Of a stretch of 12,170 bases of DNA, positions 1 through 6,110 are shown piece by piece. Made by a program: the position numbers and the translations under genes. This DNA is from Armatimonadota bacterium (GTDB lineage Bacteria; Armatimonadota; Zipacnadia; Zipacnadales; UBA11051). The stretch lies in the NCBI GenBank assembly GCA_030612305.1, contig JAUWOG010000022.1, forward strand, positions 1 through 12,170. Direction: 5' to 3'. The notes below the pieces were generated by a model, which was not told the DNA's origin, made no database searches, and saw nothing but the letters and a program-made list of their open reading frames with translations. The stretch's first letter is position 1, and every line of letters starts with the position of its first letter.

Positions 1-2572
1 TGATAACGATGTCGGTGCGGCCATCGGCCAGGTCAATCTGCACTGCGGCGGCAAAGCCTTCGCCGTCGTGCGCATCGAGCTCCAGAGGCTTCGTCGAAGC
101 GATGAACGGCTCCGGCTCGTAGGGCTCCAGTACGGTGACGAACTGGGTCTCGATGTCCTCGCCGAGGTGGCTGCGGACGACGTATTTCAGGTAGTCATCG
201 TGGTAGCGATGGTGGGGCGGCTCGCCGGGGGCAATGGCGATCTCATCCACGGGAGAGAGGCAGTAGATGCGGAGATGCGGGGCGCGGCCCTCAGTCATCT
301 CGCCGGTCTTGTAGAGGATGTCCCAGTCAATCCAGCAGGAGTCTGCTGTCGCATTGCCGCGCTCGACATCGCGCAAATATGAGAATGCCGCACAGCCTTC
401 GTCAGGCTCCTTGATTGGGGCGCCGAACTCGATGTCCGGGCCTGCGAAGGTTCCGGTGGGCTGCTTTTCAAGCTCCAGATTCGCGTGTGTGACTTCGCGC
501 CCGCCGCCGTTGTTGACCATGCGGTGGTTGGTCCCGCCGCGCACCCAGAAGACGTCCACAGCGTAACTGTCATCTTCGGAGATATCTATGAGGCTGAGAG
601 CGCGCCGGTACGTCGTAACACCCTCATAAACTGGCGGCCCACCGTCAACTATAGCGATGCGAGCCAGGTCGCCGCCGCTGAACAGCTCAGTCTTGCCGCC
701 CCAGTTGCAGGTCTGCTTCCGGTCATTGACGGTGACGGTATTGTGGCTCATCGTGTGGTTGGTCCATGCGCCGCGCTTGGGCCAGCGGCCGGTTTGCTCG
801 GGATAGGCCAGATCAGGCATCATCACTATATGCTTGGCGAAGATACCCATGTTGAGACGGTCCTTGTGCGGGTGTGAGCCGCAACTGCGCCCGTACCAGA
901 GATATGCGCAGCGGCCCTGAGTGCTTGTGGGTTCAGCGCCCTCGGAGCTTTGCAGTATGGCCAGGCCGTAGCCGGGGTGGTTGACGCTGTCCAGTTCGAT
1001 AGGCATCGCCGGCTTGAGCGCAATCAGGTCATCAATGAGCTTCTGCGGGTTCTCATCGAAGATGTCCACCTGGGCCTGGAGCTTCTCCAGATCATATCCC
1101 GCTGAGCGCCACAGCTCCTGCGCGATGTCTTCGGTCCCATAGGCGCGGAAGCCGCTGATGAGCATCGGTACCCCGTGTAGTACCAGATTCCAGTTCATGT
1201 ACTTGCCTGCATCGCCGATCTTGGGGGCCACCTGGTCGAGGCAGCGGAACGCCTTCGTTGCCATGAAGACCTGCTTCATCTTGGGGTAGTCGGCGTAGAT
1301 ATCGTGCTTGGTGTAGCCGTCATAGGCCTGCAGCAAGTCGGCTACCGGGTAGAGACTGCGCGGAGCCAATGAGTAGCCGAGGGCGGCCTCGAAGGACGGC
1401 CCATCGCGGTCAACCATGTCCACGAGGACCCTCGCTATTTCTCCGCCATCAGCTTCGAAAAGCCAGTCGAGGTATCGCTCGGTGAGTTCGGGGCGGTCGA
1501 GAGCAATCGCCGCCATCGCCATCGCTCTCTGGTGCGCGCCGACATTGCCATGGATGTTCCCGTCGAGCACAGCCTCGCAGAAGAGAGTGATGAGACCGTC
1601 CTCGATGTGATTCGCGATGGCCTCTGGCTCAGGCTTCTCGTCGAGACCGGGATACTGCTTCTGCATCTCTGCACAGAAGGCGACCAGGTCCTTGTCCTCG
1701 AGCATCTGCTCGTAGCAGACATCGTAGGCATAGGAGAGCTTGCTGGCGGTGCTAGTTTCCCAGATGCAGCCCTGGATCATGCCCTTGTGGCTGCCGCCGT
1801 CGGAGATGTCCCATCCCGACCGGCTGCCTACCATCGCGAAGTAGTCAATGTTGGGGTAAACATCCGCATAGCGGCCCAGCAACACGCCGGCTTTGTGCGC
1901 GTAAATGGGATCACTGGTCAGGGCATACGCCCGGGCCAGATTCTGCGCCGCAGTCATAGTCTCGCCCCACAGCTTATGGGTGTAAACGGCGACGTAAGTC
2001 AGAATCTCGTCACCGTTCTTGAGGCCGAAGCCGTCATCCACCCACTTCAGGTGGTCCGGGTCCTTCGGGTCCGGGTGCTCGGAGTTGAAAAGCAGCCCCT
2101 TGTCGGCCTTTTCGGGGTCGAATTCGCCACGGTCATCGAGCCCTGAAGCGTAGTAAGCGCCATAATCATTCGCGGGGAAAAAGGTCTTGCAGCTCCTGCA
2201 CTGCAGCTTCCAGGGATGATTCTTACTGTCGTAAGCGTAGGCGTTATACGCTACTTCGCCACAGTTGGGACAGCCGCGGTCCACAGGCTGGCCACGCAGA
2301 GTCAGAAGGTTATTGCGGGGCACCCACTGGCTCGGCACCATCCGCCACAGCTCTTCATCCGACATCTCAACATATTTAGTGGCGGAGTTGATCGCCCTTT
2401 GCTGCTGGGACTTGGCCCAATCGTACTTCTCGACACTGGCCAGCGCATTGGCCCGCATCTCGGCGGTGACGATATGGCTGCCGGTCTTGGCGCTCGCAGT
2501 CGTCAGGCAGGTGCAGACGGCACAAAGCACGAGCGGGATCGCGACACAGATGATGCGCAATGACAATGACAT
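1..2572 (-). CDS. Secreted heparinase II/III-family polysaccharide lyase, 3' end outside window
   Basis: The frame is open for 857 codons from an ATG at 2572 to the left edge with no stop. AAGGAG at 2581-2586 sits 8 nt upstream and fixes the start. Residues 1-28 form a signal peptide ending in TASA, so export is expected. A CxxC...CxxC zinc-ribbon follows (C101, C104, C125, C128). Next comes an alpha-helical region with the lyase-type stretches N343-V-G-A-H347 and G-Y400-S. The C-terminal heparinase II/III-like part contains H567-P-H569-K-D571 and S609-H610-N611-T612-V. In this fold superfamily (PL12/15/17/21) an Asn/His pair, a Tyr and a later His carry out beta-elimination of uronate-containing glycans; assigning these residues to those roles is inference by motif. 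The substrate cannot be told. The gene is divergent from the glycosyltransferase and separated from it by a MITE-like element. No clear promoter was found upstream. Confidence 0.85.
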   Translation of the reverse strand, partial: MSLSLRIICVAIPLVLCAVCTCLTTASAKTGSHIVTAEMRANALASVEKYDWAKSQQQRAINSATKYVEMSDEELWRMVPSQWVPRNNLLTLRGQPVDRGCPNCGEVAYNAYAYDSKNHPWKLQCRSCKTFFPANDYGAYYASGLDDRGEFDPEKADKGLLFNSEHPDPKDPDHLKWVDDGFGLKNGDEILTYVAVYTHKLWGETMTAAQNLARAYALTSDPIYAHKAGVLLGRYADVYPNIDYFAMVGSRSGWDISDGGSHKGMIQGCIWETSTASKLSYAYDVCYEQMLEDKDLVAFCAEMQKQYPGLDEKPEPEAIANHIEDGLITLFCEAVLDGNIHGNVGAHQRAMAMAAIALDRPELTERYLDWLFEADGGEIARVLVDMVDRDGPSFEAALGYSLAPRSLYPVADLLQAYDGYTKHDIYADYPKMKQVFMATKAFRCLDQVAPKIGDAGKYMNWNLVLHGVPMLISGFRAYGTEDIAQELWRSAGYDLEKLQAQVDIFDENPQKLIDDLIALKPAMPIELDSVNHPGYGLAILQSSEGAEPTSTQGRCAYLWYGRSCGSHPHKDRLNMGIFAKHIVMMPDLAYPEQTGRWPKRGAWTNHTMSHNTVTVNDRKQTCNWGGKTELFSGGDLARIAIVDGGPPVYEGVTTYRRALSLIDISEDDSYAVDVFWVRGGTNHRMVNNGGGREVTHANLELEKQPTGTFAGPDIEFGAPIKEPDEGCAAFSYLRDVERGNATADSCWIDWDILYKTGEMTEGRAPHLRIYCLSPVDEIAIAPGEPPHHRYHDDYLKYVVRSHLGEDIETQFVTVLEPYEPEPFIASTKPLELDAHDGEGFAAAVQIDLADGRTDIVI

Positions 2573-2680
2573 TATGATTTCTCCTTGTGAACTCCGTACG
2601 GTTCAGACCGGCGAATCAGTCCTGCGTGCGGGTAGCTTCTCCGTCGTATGGCGGATGTCCTCCCAGGAAAGGAGATCGGC

Positions 2681-2689
2681 GATGTCGTG
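2681..2689 (+). repeat. Left flanking direct repeat, candidate target-site duplication
   Basis: GATGTCGTG here recurs exactly at 2911-2919 on the other side of the MITE-like element; allowing one mismatch the match is 11 bp (GATGTCGTGRG). A 9-bp duplication fits the target-site length of several DDE transposase families. Confidence 0.5.
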
Positions 2690-2910
2690 AGTGCGACTTT
2701 GAATTGTCGGCACATGGTGCAGGTTCCCAGGGCCCCCTGTAGCGCGAGCTTCCAGCTCGCGGCCGTTCGCGGTTCGGCACTGCCGAGCTGGAAGCTTAGG
2801 CGAAATCTTCGATTCCGCACTACAGGAGGAATGAGGGGCCTGTGGTGATTTGCCTTCGCCGGTTGTCTTTCAGCTAGGAGCCGCCTGCTGACAATTCAAA
2901 GTCGCATCCG
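2690..2910. mobile_element. MITE-like non-autonomous element (about 220 bp)
   Basis: A 17-bp perfect terminal inverted repeat bounds the unit: TGCGACTTTGAATTGTC at 2692-2708 and its reverse complement at 2890-2906. One mismatch further in, three more bases also pair. Nested inside, in the correct order for one long fold, are CCTGTAG (2736-2742) with CTACAGG (2820-2826), GGCCCC (2731-2736) with GGGGCC (2835-2840), and AGCTTCCAGCTCG (2747-2759) with its complement (2784-2796). A 9-bp direct repeat flanks the unit. No transposase is encoded, so movement would need an enzyme supplied in trans. The terminal repeats stop 2 nt (left) and 4 nt (right) short of the direct repeats, so the exact ends are uncertain. 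It could instead be a folded intergenic repeat that is not mobile. Confidence 0.55.
2744..2796. repeat. Nested inverted repeats in the core of the MITE-like element
   Basis: GCGAGCT at 2744-2750 pairs with AGCTCGC at 2754-2760 across a 3-nt loop, making a hairpin alone. A 13-base segment (2747-2759) also pairs with 2784-2796, and TCGGCA/TGCCGA (2774-2779/2781-2786) forms another small palindrome. The two 13-base arms can therefore fold locally or with each other. Confidence 0.7.
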
Positions 2911-2919
2911 GATGTCGTG
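2911..2919 (+). repeat. Right flanking direct repeat, candidate target-site duplication
   Basis: Exact second copy of the 9-bp GATGTCGTG at 2681-2689. It lies 4 bp outside the right terminal inverted repeat and about 25 bp upstream of the possible -10 of the glycosyltransferase gene. Confidence 0.5.
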
Positions 2920-2944
2920 GGTTGTGGCACTGGAGCCGCGACAG

Positions 2945-2953
2945 TGCTATCAT
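2945..2953 (+). promoter_or_regulatory. Possible extended -10 promoter for the glycosyltransferase
   Basis: TGCTATCAT matches the extended -10 pattern TGnTATAAT except at one hexamer position. No good -35 lies 16-18 bp upstream (TGGCAC at 2925-2930 is a poor match). Start of transcription near 2960 would leave a leader of only about 14 nt before the ATG at 2974. Confidence 0.35.
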
Positions 2954-2973
2954 ACGTGCGTGCCGGGGGGTCA

Positions 2974-4059
2974 ATGGACAACGAGCCGGGACGAGGCAAG
3001 ATGCCGGAGCAGCAAGAGGGAAGTCAGAAAGATGGCCGGCCACGGATACTGATTATCAAGCGCAGCTCGCTTGGTGACATCGTACACACGCTGCCGGTGG
3101 CTAACGCGCTGCGGGACAGATACCCGGAGGCGTACCTCGCGTGGCTGGTGGAAACACGCTTCGCCAATATCCTCGCAGGTCATCCGGCGCTTGACGATGT
3201 CATTGCAATAGAACGCTATGACCTCACTCAGCCGGTGCGGCTGATACGGGAGAGCCTGCGCGTGCGCCGGGAACTGCTGGCGCGGGATTTCGAGTGGGCC
3301 ATTGACCTCCAGGGCCTGCTGAAGAGCGGGCACCTGCTGGGCTGGTCTGGTGCGGAACGTCGCATCGGATTGGATGAGCCTCGGCGGGAGTTCAACTACT
3401 TCAGCCACCACATGTGTACGGAACTCGTCCCCGGAGACATCACCGCGCACGCGGTGACAAGATACCTCCACGTGGCGGAGCATCTCGGCTGTGACGTCAG
3501 CAACCCGCGCTTTGACCTGCACGTGTCGGCGGAGGATGAGGAGTGGGCGCGGGAGACCTTTGCTGAGGCAGGTCTGGGCGGCTCGGCGCCGATCGTCGGG
3601 ATCAATCCGGGCGCCTCGAATGTACACAAACAATGGCCGCCGGAGCGCTTCGTCGCGGTGACAAAGCTACTGCCTGATATGCAATGGGTGGTCCTGGGCG
3701 GACCCGCCGAGGTAGAGCTGGCGCAGAGCATCGCCGACGGAATTGACGGGCCGGTGCTGGTCACCGCCGGCAGGACGAATCTCCAGCAGCTCATGGCGGT
3801 CATCAGCTCGCTGGATGCACTGGTGACTGCCGACACCGGGCCGATGCACATCGCCGCCGCACTCGGCGTACCGACAGTCGCGCTGTTCGGGCCGACTGAC
3901 CCCCGGCGCACGCGTCCCTTCGGCGACATCCACACAGTCATCGTCCATGAGCAGGACTGCAGCTTCTGCAAGAACAAGCCGACGTGCCGGGATTACCACT
4001 GCATGACGGCGATAACGCCCGCAGAAGTGGCGGCAGCGGTACGGGCCGCTCTCCGCTGA
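2974..4059 (+). CDS. Glycosyltransferase family 9 (heptosyltransferase-like)
   Basis: The 361-residue protein has the two Rossmann-like halves of GT9 (GT-B fold), enzymes that move heptose or a similar sugar from an ADP- or NDP-activated donor to lipopolysaccharide core or related envelope glycans at the inner face of the membrane. The first half opens RILIIKRSSLGDIVHTLP (24-41), where D35 matches the catalytic Asp of WaaC/WaaF. The second half has NPGASNVHKQWP (211-222, basic K219), the donor-binding D287-T-G-P-M-H292, and a C-terminal cysteine cluster C329, C332, C338, C343 common in the family. The start is uncertain: ATG 2974 is chosen, ATG 3001 is possible, and both give a hydrophilic tail of 14-23 residues before the domain. 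Exact sugar and acceptor are unknown, and no other LPS gene lies nearby. Confidence 0.88.
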   Translation: MDNEPGRGKMPEQQEGSQKDGRPRILIIKRSSLGDIVHTLPVANALRDRYPEAYLAWLVETRFANILAGHPALDDVIAIERYDLTQPVRLIRESLRVRRELLARDFEWAIDLQGLLKSGHLLGWSGAERRIGLDEPRREFNYFSHHMCTELVPGDITAHAVTRYLHVAEHLGCDVSNPRFDLHVSAEDEEWARETFAEAGLGGSAPIVGINPGASNVHKQWPPERFVAVTKLLPDMQWVVLGGPAEVELAQSIADGIDGPVLVTAGRTNLQQLMAVISSLDALVTADTGPMHIAAALGVPTVALFGPTDPRRTRPFGDIHTVIVHEQDCSFCKNKPTCRDYHCMTAITPAEVAAAVRAALR

Positions 4060-4102
4060 ACTGTAGTTATGCAAGTTCCGGGCAATTCCAATTGGAGGCC
4101 GC

Positions 4103-4119
4103 CGGACGGCGTCTGTCCG
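4103..4119 (+). terminator. Possible terminator hairpin after the glycosyltransferase
   Basis: CGGAC (4103-4107) pairs with GTCCG (4115-4119) across a 7-nt loop, inside GC-rich sequence 44 nt after the stop. There is no U-tract, so this may only be structural. Confidence 0.3.
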
Positions 4120-4163
4120 CCGCCGGCTTATAGTCCTTGGCCGTAATGGAGGGGCCTGTCGCC

Positions 4164-4192
4164 GCACTGTGCCCACAATGTGGGTACAGTGC
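4164..4192. repeat. 29-nt near-perfect palindrome
   Basis: GCACTGTGCCCAC (4164-4176) pairs with GTGGGTACAGTGC (4180-4192) around an AAT loop: 13 pairs in a row with a single G-U. Possible roles are a bidirectional RNA hairpin that blocks transcription or decay from either gene, a protein-binding palindrome, or the core of a repeat. Confidence 0.75.
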
Positions 4193-4251
4193 CAGGCTGG
4201 CCCAGTCACTCAATCCCGATAGGTTCTTCTCCTGCGCGGGCCGGCCTCGGC

Positions 4252-4270
4252 CACTTCGCTACGCGAAGTG
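4252..4270. repeat. 19-nt perfect hairpin
   Basis: CACTTCGC (4252-4259) pairs perfectly with GCGAAGTG (4263-4270) around TAC. Beyond a C-C mismatch the flanks pair again (GG/CC). On the minus strand it lies about 110 nt after the ceramidase-like gene and may act in termination or as part of the 147-bp unit. Confidence 0.65.
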
Positions 4271-4377
4271 CCCTTCGACGCGGCCCCTCCATCGGCTGGC
4301 CGACTAACAGCGATGCTATCTGGATACTATCAACTGATGCCTCGTAGCGCCACAAATCTACATAACTATAGTGAAGC

Positions 4378-5817
4378 CTATGCCTTGTCGGACTTGGCTG
4401 AGTAGCTCCAGAGCGCCTTCTTCGGGTCCGGGTTCGGCTCTACCTTCGGTCCCTGCGGGACCTCGCCCGGCGTGAGCGAATTGGCCAGCGCCACCGACGT
4501 ATCCTCGATCATCTGCCCCGCCTCAGGTATCAGCTTGCTGCTCATCGCCATGCGCACCTCATAGCCGCCGCCATTGGGGCCGAAAGCGTCGGGCGTCGGC
4601 ACATATCCGATGCAGCCATTGGCCAGCTCGCCGACGTAGGTGAAGGGGAAATGAGACCGCTCCTTGATGTTCAGGCCGAACAGGCAGAAGGACTCGCCCG
4701 GGTTGGAGAGAAAGACCACCGGGCCGATCTGCACTGCCTGGACCTCGCAGGTGACCTCCGGCTCGACCTTGTTGGCCTCATGGAGCAGGACGGCCTCGCG
4801 GGCGAAGAGCCAGTTGTGGTCTTCCGGAGTGCTTGATTTGACCGTGGCCAGCTCCCGCTGGAAGCGCTCCTCGGTGACCTCGCGCGTGCTTATCTTGAGC
4901 AGCTCGCGGCGTGCGGCAACCGGCAGCAAGTCATCAGGCTCCGCCATGCAGAGGACCTTGAGGGCCTCAGCCCCGACCTTCTGCCCGACGCGACGCGACC
5001 ATTTGGGCCCGCTTTCCGACTCGTCATCGCTCAGGTTGTTGACCTGGGTGATGTCGCCACATGCGCCATTGAGCAAGACGACTTCGCCGCCGCCCATCGC
5101 GCCGGTGATGCACTTGCGCAGCCAGTATATCCAGTCGGCAGAGGCGCCGGGATTGCCGGTGGTGCCGTGGCAGGTGAAGTTGACGATGCAGCCGAGGAAG
5201 CCGCCGTCGGGCCGCCAGCAGCCGACTACGCCGACTTCGGGATCCACGGGCCCCGCTGGCTCGATGATGTCGGGGTTCAGCTTGCCCGGATGCGTCATCG
5301 TCGAGCCGTCCTTCATCCTGAAGCGGCGGTTGAAGGCGACCGTAGGCTCCTCGCCGCGGCCGATCGAAAGCAGCGCCTCCTCCTTCTTCTCATCCGCCAT
5401 GATGACGGCAGTGGCAATCTGCTTGCTCACATGCTCGAGGTAGCAGAGGTCGGGAGCGGTGGACTCATTCTGGGCGAGGTCCTCGCAGAGCTCGGGGTCG
5501 AAGGCGTGGGCGTAGTCTCCCGGCTTCGCGCCCATCATTGGCCCGCTGGCATGGGTGTGCGAGGCCCCGACCATGACATTCGCCCCGGGGATGCCGGTCT
5601 TCTCCTCGATTATCTGCCGCGCGCCCTCGACCACCGAGCGCTTGACTGAGAGCATGTCGAGACCCACGAGCGCGACCCGCTCCCCATCGCCTTCGATGAC
5701 GACGGCCTTGGCGCAGCAGGGATCGTGGATGACTTGGTTAAAACCCTTCCTGAAGCCACCGGGCTTCTCCATGCCGATGGCTGGCGTGACGTCTGCGGAT
5801 GCAAAGCCTACCTTCAT
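4378..5817 (-). CDS. Neutral/alkaline ceramidase N-terminal-domain-like protein
   Basis: The 479-residue protein matches the catalytic domain of neutral/alkaline non-lysosomal ceramidases, zinc amidases that release the fatty acid from ceramide. Visible family motifs are the N-terminal VGFASADVTP, S86-H-T-H89-A-S-G-P, N213-F-T-C-H217, N372-P-G-E375 and G404-Y405...G-Y419-E420. They correspond by motif to the zinc ligands (two His, Glu, Tyr) of the characterised bacterial enzyme. AGGGAGGT at 5824-5831 lies 6 nt before the ATG at 5817, which fixes the start over an upstream in-frame codon. Unlike classic secreted ceramidases of roughly 650-780 residues, it has no signal peptide and no C-terminal Ig-like domain, so it is probably cytoplasmic and its real substrate is open. 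Such short forms are, as I recall, frequent and mostly uncharacterised in Planctomycetota and related phyla. It appears to be transcribed alone. Confidence 0.85.
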   Translation of the reverse strand: MKVGFASADVTPAIGMEKPGGFRKGFNQVIHDPCCAKAVVIEGDGERVALVGLDMLSVKRSVVEGARQIIEEKTGIPGANVMVGASHTHASGPMMGAKPGDYAHAFDPELCEDLAQNESTAPDLCYLEHVSKQIATAVIMADEKKEEALLSIGRGEEPTVAFNRRFRMKDGSTMTHPGKLNPDIIEPAGPVDPEVGVVGCWRPDGGFLGCIVNFTCHGTTGNPGASADWIYWLRKCITGAMGGGEVVLLNGACGDITQVNNLSDDESESGPKWSRRVGQKVGAEALKVLCMAEPDDLLPVAARRELLKISTREVTEERFQRELATVKSSTPEDHNWLFAREAVLLHEANKVEPEVTCEVQAVQIGPVVFLSNPGESFCLFGLNIKERSHFPFTYVGELANGCIGYVPTPDAFGPNGGGYEVRMAMSSKLIPEAGQMIEDTSVALANSLTPGEVPQGPKVEPNPDPKKALWSYSAKSDKA

Positions 5818-5917
5818 GATGCAACCTCCCTGGCGGAAGCCGTAACCTCCGCGCAATTCCTTCTCACTTCATCCTCATTGGCAGACGAATTCATCACCCC
5901 GCCATACCCTTGTCGGA

Positions 5918-5937
5918 GCAGGAACATATTTTCCTGC
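5918..5937. promoter_or_regulatory. 20-bp palindrome in the divergent ceramidase-like/Fic interval
   Basis: GCAGGAA (5918-5924) and TTCCTGC (5931-5937) form a perfect inverted repeat around an AT-rich CATATT. The right arm is also part of TTTCCTGCCGG (5930-5940), which recurs with one change as TTTCCTCCCGG at 5949-5959, 19 bp on. The arrangement suggests a dimeric repressor site about 100 bp upstream of the ceramidase-like gene, but no protein can be named. Confidence 0.4.
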
Positions 5938-6022
5938 CGGCGGCATCATTTCCTCCCGGCAGCGCAAAATGATTTCGTGCAGCAGCAGGAGCCAGCCACG
6001 AGGCGTCGAACCGGCATTGGTA

Positions 6023-6051
6023 TTGACTTCTCTTCAACTATCGCTTATTTT
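6023..6051 (+). promoter_or_regulatory. Sigma-70-type promoter of the Fic gene
   Basis: TTGACT (6023-6028) and TATTTT (6046-6051) are separated by exactly 17 bp in a locally AT-rich patch. Transcription would start near 6058, about 50 nt before the ATG. The -10 lies inside the left arm of an inverted repeat. Confidence 0.65.
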
Positions 6052-6077
6052 AGGAAAGTGCCCAATCGTAAAATAAG
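6044..6077. promoter_or_regulatory. Candidate operator overlapping the Fic promoter
   Basis: CTTATTTTA (6044-6052) and TAAAATAAG (6069-6077) are perfect 9-bp inverted arms 25 bp apart start to start, or about 2.4 helical turns. The left arm covers the -10 box and the right arm lies just downstream of the expected start of transcription, so a bound dimer would block initiation. The Fic protein carries its own C-terminal winged helix, and autorepression is the simplest inference. Confidence 0.55.
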
Positions 6078-6110
6078 TGGACCCGCTAATTTGAAACTTG
6101 AAATAGGGCT

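Larger units (their letters stand above)
2573..2973. other. Intergenic region between divergent lyase and glycosyltransferase genes
   Basis: These 401 bases hold no supportable gene; the short frames here have no ribosome site or recognisable product. From left to right it contains the lyase ribosome binding site (2581-2586), about 95 bases without recognisable structure, the MITE-like element with its flanking direct repeats (2681-2919), and a possible extended -10 promoter for the glycosyltransferase (2945-2953). Confidence 0.7.
4146..4292. repeat. 147-bp unit bounded by inverted repeats
   Basis: ATGGAGGGGCC at 4146-4156 is matched by its perfect complement at 4282-4292. With one gap and one mismatch the pairing extends inward through GTCG, about 16 bases in all. 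The unit contains two separate hairpins. The hexamer TGGCCG lies just outside both ends (4138-4143 and 4297-4302), but not directly next to them, so a target duplication is doubtful. This could be a small MITE or a palindromic intergenic repeat. Confidence 0.45.
4060..4377. other. Convergent intergenic region with several hairpins
   Basis: These 318 bases separate the ends of two genes that point at each other and contain no supportable gene. They hold a GC hairpin just after the glycosyltransferase, then a 147-bp unit with inverted ends that encloses two strong hairpins. No hairpin is followed by a T-run on either strand, so none is a textbook intrinsic terminator, although stopping transcription here would be expected. 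The last 80 bases before the ceramidase-like gene's stop are AT-richer and show no structure. Confidence 0.65.

Noticed and set aside
1532..2146. 204-codon plus-strand frame
   Set aside because: Fully opposite the lyase gene, whose frame is unbroken and carries family motifs; no ribosome site and no recognisable product.
2917..2973. Upstream GTG start for the glycosyltransferase
   Set aside because: It would begin inside the right flanking repeat of the MITE-like element, upstream of the only promoter-like sequence, and lacks a ribosome site; family members start close to the RILIIKRSS motif.
2573..2973. CRISPR or small-RNA locus as explanation of the palindromes
   Set aside because: There are no repeated units with spacers; the repeats are nested inverted arms with one flanking direct repeat, which fits a MITE better.
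3667..4209. 180-codon minus-strand frame at the end of the glycosyltransferase
   Set aside because: Opposite the conserved DTGPMH and Cys-cluster part of GT9; low-complexity Arg-rich translation.
4664..5443. 259-codon plus-strand frame
   Set aside because: Opposite the ceramidase-like gene; Ser/Arg/Thr-rich translation with no domain.
5818..5856. 13-codon longer start for the ceramidase-like gene
   Set aside because: The AGGGAGGT ribosome site lies inside that extension and is well spaced to the ATG at 5817.
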